Part shown: in pieces, positions 34,247-36,908 of the stretch
Layout: every line of letters starts with the position of its first letter
Position numbering within the stretch: the stretch's first letter is position 1
Assembly (NCBI GenBank): GCA_014799325.1
Contig: JAAVIE010000140.1
Span: 1 to 36,908, forward strand
Reading direction: 5' to 3'
Length of the DNA stretch: 36,908 bases
From: Oscillospiraceae bacterium
Lineage (GTDB): Bacteria; Bacillota; Clostridia; Oscillospirales; Ruminococcaceae
Program-made: the position numbers and the translations under genes
The notes under the pieces: model-generated
The model's database searches: none
What the model saw: the letters and a program-made list of their open reading frames with translations, nothing else
Told to the model about the DNA's origin: nothing

Positions 34247-36228
34247 CCGAAACTGCAAAGACAGCCGTACTTGAAAAAGCAGTGCTTTTCAGCTCACCGG
34301 AGGAGCTAAGCTTGACATGCAGAAAGCTGGGAACGGTGGAGAAAAGCAGCCGTGCCCTGGGATTTGCCTGCCATTTCCGCGGGGTGGAATGGGTAAAGGT
34401 GCTTGTGGATAACGGCGTGGTGTTCAGAACAGAAGATATGGGGCTTTTTCGGCGTGTGCAGTATCTGAATTTCTGGAAGGGAGATTATTATACCTCAGAA
34501 GATGATTTTATGTTTTCTCTCCTTGATCCGAAAACTATTTTACATAGAGCTTCCTATGATCCCGTATACAAGGGTGAGATCCCGAAGGACAGCCTGCTTG
34601 CATTCAATGAAGAGGTGGACGCCATATCAGAGGAGGAACGGCTGAAATGCGTGCGGTATTTTATCCGGCTTAACGATAAAAAGGTCTGCGACTTGGAAAG
34701 GCTTTTGTATCTTGCAATAACACACTGCGATCATAAGGTAACGGAGCTTCTGAGGGAAAAAGGGATACGACTGCCGCAAAGAGCGCTTAAAATGCTGACG
34801 GGCAGGGAGGACGCACTTCCCTATCGTTATTCCGATTTTTGTGATAATGTGACCTTTACGACTGCGGAGGAATTTGCCAAGGCTGCGGCGGAGCTGGCGA
34901 AGGATCTTGATGAAAATATGGTCGTCTCCGTTAACACCCGTCTACAGAGTATTTTTCAAAAAGGGTTATTATATGAGCCTGAGGCTTTGGATCAGATCAT
35001 TGCGCATTTTGATACGAAAATACTTGGTCAAAAAAGAACTATGGAGGAATTTGTTCTGCTTGACCGTTCCGAGCTTTTGGCGGTCTGTGAAAAGCATGGC
35101 TGGCTGAGTAAGCCGAAGAAAAGAGACGAGCTGATAAAATTTGCCGCCGATAATGAAAAGACCGAGTGTACCGCATGGCTGCTGGAATTTAAAAATAACA
35201 CTGCCGATCTCGTGAAAGAGCGGGAAAAGGCGGAGAAAAAGCTTATGCGGGAGCTTAACGCCGATCCTAATTCGGTGACGGAATTAAAAAAGCTGTGGGG
35301 CTTTGAAAAGCGTAATGACGGCGGTATCGTTATAACACGGTACAAGGGCAAGCAGACCGAGGTGAGAGTGCCCGACAGGATAGGAAAGGACATTGTAAGG
35401 GAGATCGGGGAGTATGCGTTTTCTCCAAGAGGAGCGCGGCTGACAGCGGAGCAGAAAAAGCTTCGGAAAAGCATCACCAAGGTCACCTTGCCCGAAACGG
35501 TGACGGAGATAGAGCCGGGCGCTTTTTACGACTGCTACGGGCTTACCTCCGTAAATATACCCAAGGCTGTCAGGGTTATTGAGAATAACGTTTTTACTCA
35601 TTGTACAAGCCTTTCCGACATTGATATTTCGGGTGAAGTTGAAATAATAAGATCGGGGGCATTTTACGGCTGTAAAAATCTTATGAAAATAGATATTCCC
35701 GATTCTGTAAAAGAAATAGGATCAAGCACTTTTAGCAACTGCGAAAAGATCTCGGAGATACATATCCCCTCATCGGTAAAGCAGATAGGAGTAGAGGCAT
35801 TTTGCAGCTGTAAAAGCCTGGTATCGGCAGATATTTTGGGTGAAATAACAGCGATCGAGATAGGCTGTTTTGCATTCTGTGATAAACTGCAAAGGGTAAC
35901 TTTACCACCTACTGTCAGGAAAATAAGGAGAATGGCATTTGGACGCTGTCTGAGTCTGGAAGAGATAATTATTCCCGAGGGAGTAAACGAGCTTGGGGAA
36001 AGTGTTTTCTTAGACTGCCCGAAGCTGAGATCTGTGGTATTTCCCAAATCGCTGAATAAGATCAGAAATACTATGCAGGGGGAGGAACAGAAAAGCATCT
36101 TTTCCGGGCGGTCTCAACCTGAGTGCAAAGACTTGACTGTGACCGTGCCTGCCGATAGTTTTGCGGAGGAATACTGCAGATCGAATAATATACATTACAT
36201 CATCAAAGACAACATGGAGGACAAATAA
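34243..36228 (+). CDS. ankyrin-like/BspA-type LRR protein 5 (8 LRRs)
   Basis: A 661-residue protein from ATG 34243 (MTETAKTAVLEKAVLFSSP), translationally coupled to gene 4 (ATGA). The N-terminal module again ends near residue 413 and contains RALGFACHFRGVEWVKVLVDNG, LLYLAITHCDHKVTELLREKG and EKHGWLSKPKKRDELIKFAADN. Eight regular 23-residue LRRs follow; two have degenerate second strands (IDISGEVEII, ADILGEITAI). The C-terminal cap is almost identical in sequence to that of protein 4 (TVPADSFAEEYCRSNNIHYI). Start and stop contexts suggest one polycistronic message with its neighbours. Confidence 0.85.
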   Translation: MTETAKTAVLEKAVLFSSPEELSLTCRKLGTVEKSSRALGFACHFRGVEWVKVLVDNGVVFRTEDMGLFRRVQYLNFWKGDYYTSEDDFMFSLLDPKTILHRASYDPVYKGEIPKDSLLAFNEEVDAISEEERLKCVRYFIRLNDKKVCDLERLLYLAITHCDHKVTELLREKGIRLPQRALKMLTGREDALPYRYSDFCDNVTFTTAEEFAKAAAELAKDLDENMVVSVNTRLQSIFQKGLLYEPEALDQIIAHFDTKILGQKRTMEEFVLLDRSELLAVCEKHGWLSKPKKRDELIKFAADNEKTECTAWLLEFKNNTADLVKEREKAEKKLMRELNADPNSVTELKKLWGFEKRNDGGIVITRYKGKQTEVRVPDRIGKDIVREIGEYAFSPRGARLTAEQKKLRKSITKVTLPETVTEIEPGAFYDCYGLTSVNIPKAVRVIENNVFTHCTSLSDIDISGEVEIIRSGAFYGCKNLMKIDIPDSVKEIGSSTFSNCEKISEIHIPSSVKQIGVEAFCSCKSLVSADILGEITAIEIGCFAFCDKLQRVTLPPTVRKIRRMAFGRCLSLEEIIIPEGVNELGESVFLDCPKLRSVVFPKSLNKIRNTMQGEEQKSIFSGRSQPECKDLTVTVPADSFAEEYCRSNNIHYIIKDNMEDK

Positions 36229-36908
36229 TGGAATATTCAAGAGCAAAGTTAGAAACGCTGGAAAACGCTGTACTTACAAAGACGCCCCAGGAAATTTCCG
36301 CTATATATAAGCAGCTGGGCGAACTTATGAACACAGCGAGAGCCTTGGGGCTGGCTTGCCGCTTCAGAGGTCTGCCTTATGTAAAGGCTTTAGTAGAGGG
36401 CGGCGCAAGCTTTGCCTATACACGCCCTCCTCACGGCACATATTACACAATTTACTACTGGCTGGCGCCTTTGGAAATGACAAAGGCTATGCGGTGCGCC
36501 GCCTTTATGGACGTAAGAGACGGATTTTTTACGAACACAGTAAGGAATACCAGCATCAGGAGAGAGGAGATAAAAACCTTTATCGCCCTGCCTTTGGAGG
36601 AAAGGACTAATATCGTAAGGTATCTTTGCGAGAACCGCGAAAAGATCGCTCTTGATATTGACGAACTGCTGTTTTACTCCATTATAAGCGGTACTAAGGG
36701 TATCACGAAGATCTTAAAGGAATACGGCGCGAAGATATCCGAAGCCCGCACCAAGGAGCTTACCGACACAGGACGGGGTTTTCAGTGGACGGAATTTTCC
36801 TATATGATAGATTATTTTGACGATAAAGAGTATATGGAAAAGATCAAGCTGCTGTATGACGAAATGGGCGGTAAAACTCTGCGGTATTCCGACGCTATAT
36901 ATTACGGA
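36228..36908 (+). CDS. ankyrin-like/LRR family protein 6, truncated by the window end
   Basis: This gene is absent from the ORF track because it has no stop before the window ends; 227 codons are open. ATG 36228 shares one base with the previous stop (TAATG) and has GGAGG seven nt upstream. The N terminus (MEYSRAKLETLENAVLTKTPQEI) and the RALGLACRFRGLPYVKALVEGGASF segment place it in the same paralog family, and DELLFYSIISGTKGITKILKEYG matches the second ankyrin-like segment. It is more divergent than proteins 2-5. Whether LRRs follow cannot be seen. Confidence 0.8.
   Translation, partial: MEYSRAKLETLENAVLTKTPQEISAIYKQLGELMNTARALGLACRFRGLPYVKALVEGGASFAYTRPPHGTYYTIYYWLAPLEMTKAMRCAAFMDVRDGFFTNTVRNTSIRREEIKTFIALPLEERTNIVRYLCENREKIALDIDELLFYSIISGTKGITKILKEYGAKISEARTKELTDTGRGFQWTEFSYMIDYFDDKEYMEKIKLLYDEMGGKTLRYSDAIYYG

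Noticed and set aside
27600-36100. LRR-encoding 69-bp periodicity as a DNA tandem repeat (minisatellite)
   Set aside because: The periodicity is explained by protein-level 23-residue LRRs; the nucleotide copies within a gene are well diverged.
28373-36228. Secreted BspA-type surface adhesins
   Set aside because: None of the LRR proteins has a signal peptide, transmembrane anchor or sorting motif; the N-terminal ankyrin-like module and operon context argue for a cytoplasmic role.

Overview
This window looks like the chromosome of a low-to-moderate GC Bacillota, most likely a Clostridia/Oscillospiraceae (Ruminococcus-like) gut anaerobe. The pointers are strong AGGAGG-type ribosome binding sites, frequent TTG and GTG starts, TTGACT-N17-TATAAT promoters, cytosolic BspA-type leucine-rich-repeat (LRR) proteins beside a DUF2201-type VWA protein, and a Clostridium-type Pnkp/Hen1 RNA repair pair. 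The species assignment is inference; no rRNA or tRNA gene is present.

Region 1 (1-4431, minus strand): a complete two-gene RNA repair operon, hen1 then pnkp. It has a good promoter, a long leader with a hairpin, a TTG start for hen1, and an intrinsic terminator after pnkp.

Region 2 (4480-6728, plus strand): a MerR/GyrI-type regulator whose promoter has the family's hallmark 19-bp spacer with an operator dyad. A gene of unknown function follows. Both reading frames are broken, four times in total, each break in or near a homopolymer run.

Region 3 (6737-10501, minus strand): a MATE exporter with its own promoter; a DUF2441-like protein and a SAM methyltransferase, each preceded by a related short leader with a strong ribosome binding site and a tiny ORF; and an IS630-type transposase N-terminal fragment.

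Region 4 (10649-25211): two export/signalling modules arranged divergently. On the minus strand a LytTR response regulator and a small GHKL kinase are followed by a remarkable structured element and then four tandem ABC exporters, the third of which is frameshifted. On the plus strand lies an FtsX-type permease, its ATPase, an OmpR-type regulator and a histidine kinase, the layout of a peptide-antibiotic sensing/resistance module. A 26-bp tandem repeat carrying TATAAT and a perfect palindrome sit in front of the permease.

Region 5 (25320-36908 and beyond, plus strand): one promoter drives a VWA/putative metallopeptidase-like protein followed by at least six tightly packed genes. Five of these encode repeat proteins with ankyrin-like N-terminal segments and C-terminal 23-residue BspA-type LRRs; the sixth shares the N-terminal module but runs off the window before any LRR is reached. 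In four complete paralogs the N-terminal module has constant length (LRRs begin near residue 413) while the LRR number varies (10, 6, 7, 8). This expanding paralog array next to a VWA protein, without a MoxR ATPase in view, is the best candidate for an undescribed system. The second candidate is the three-way-junction element at 18202-18344.
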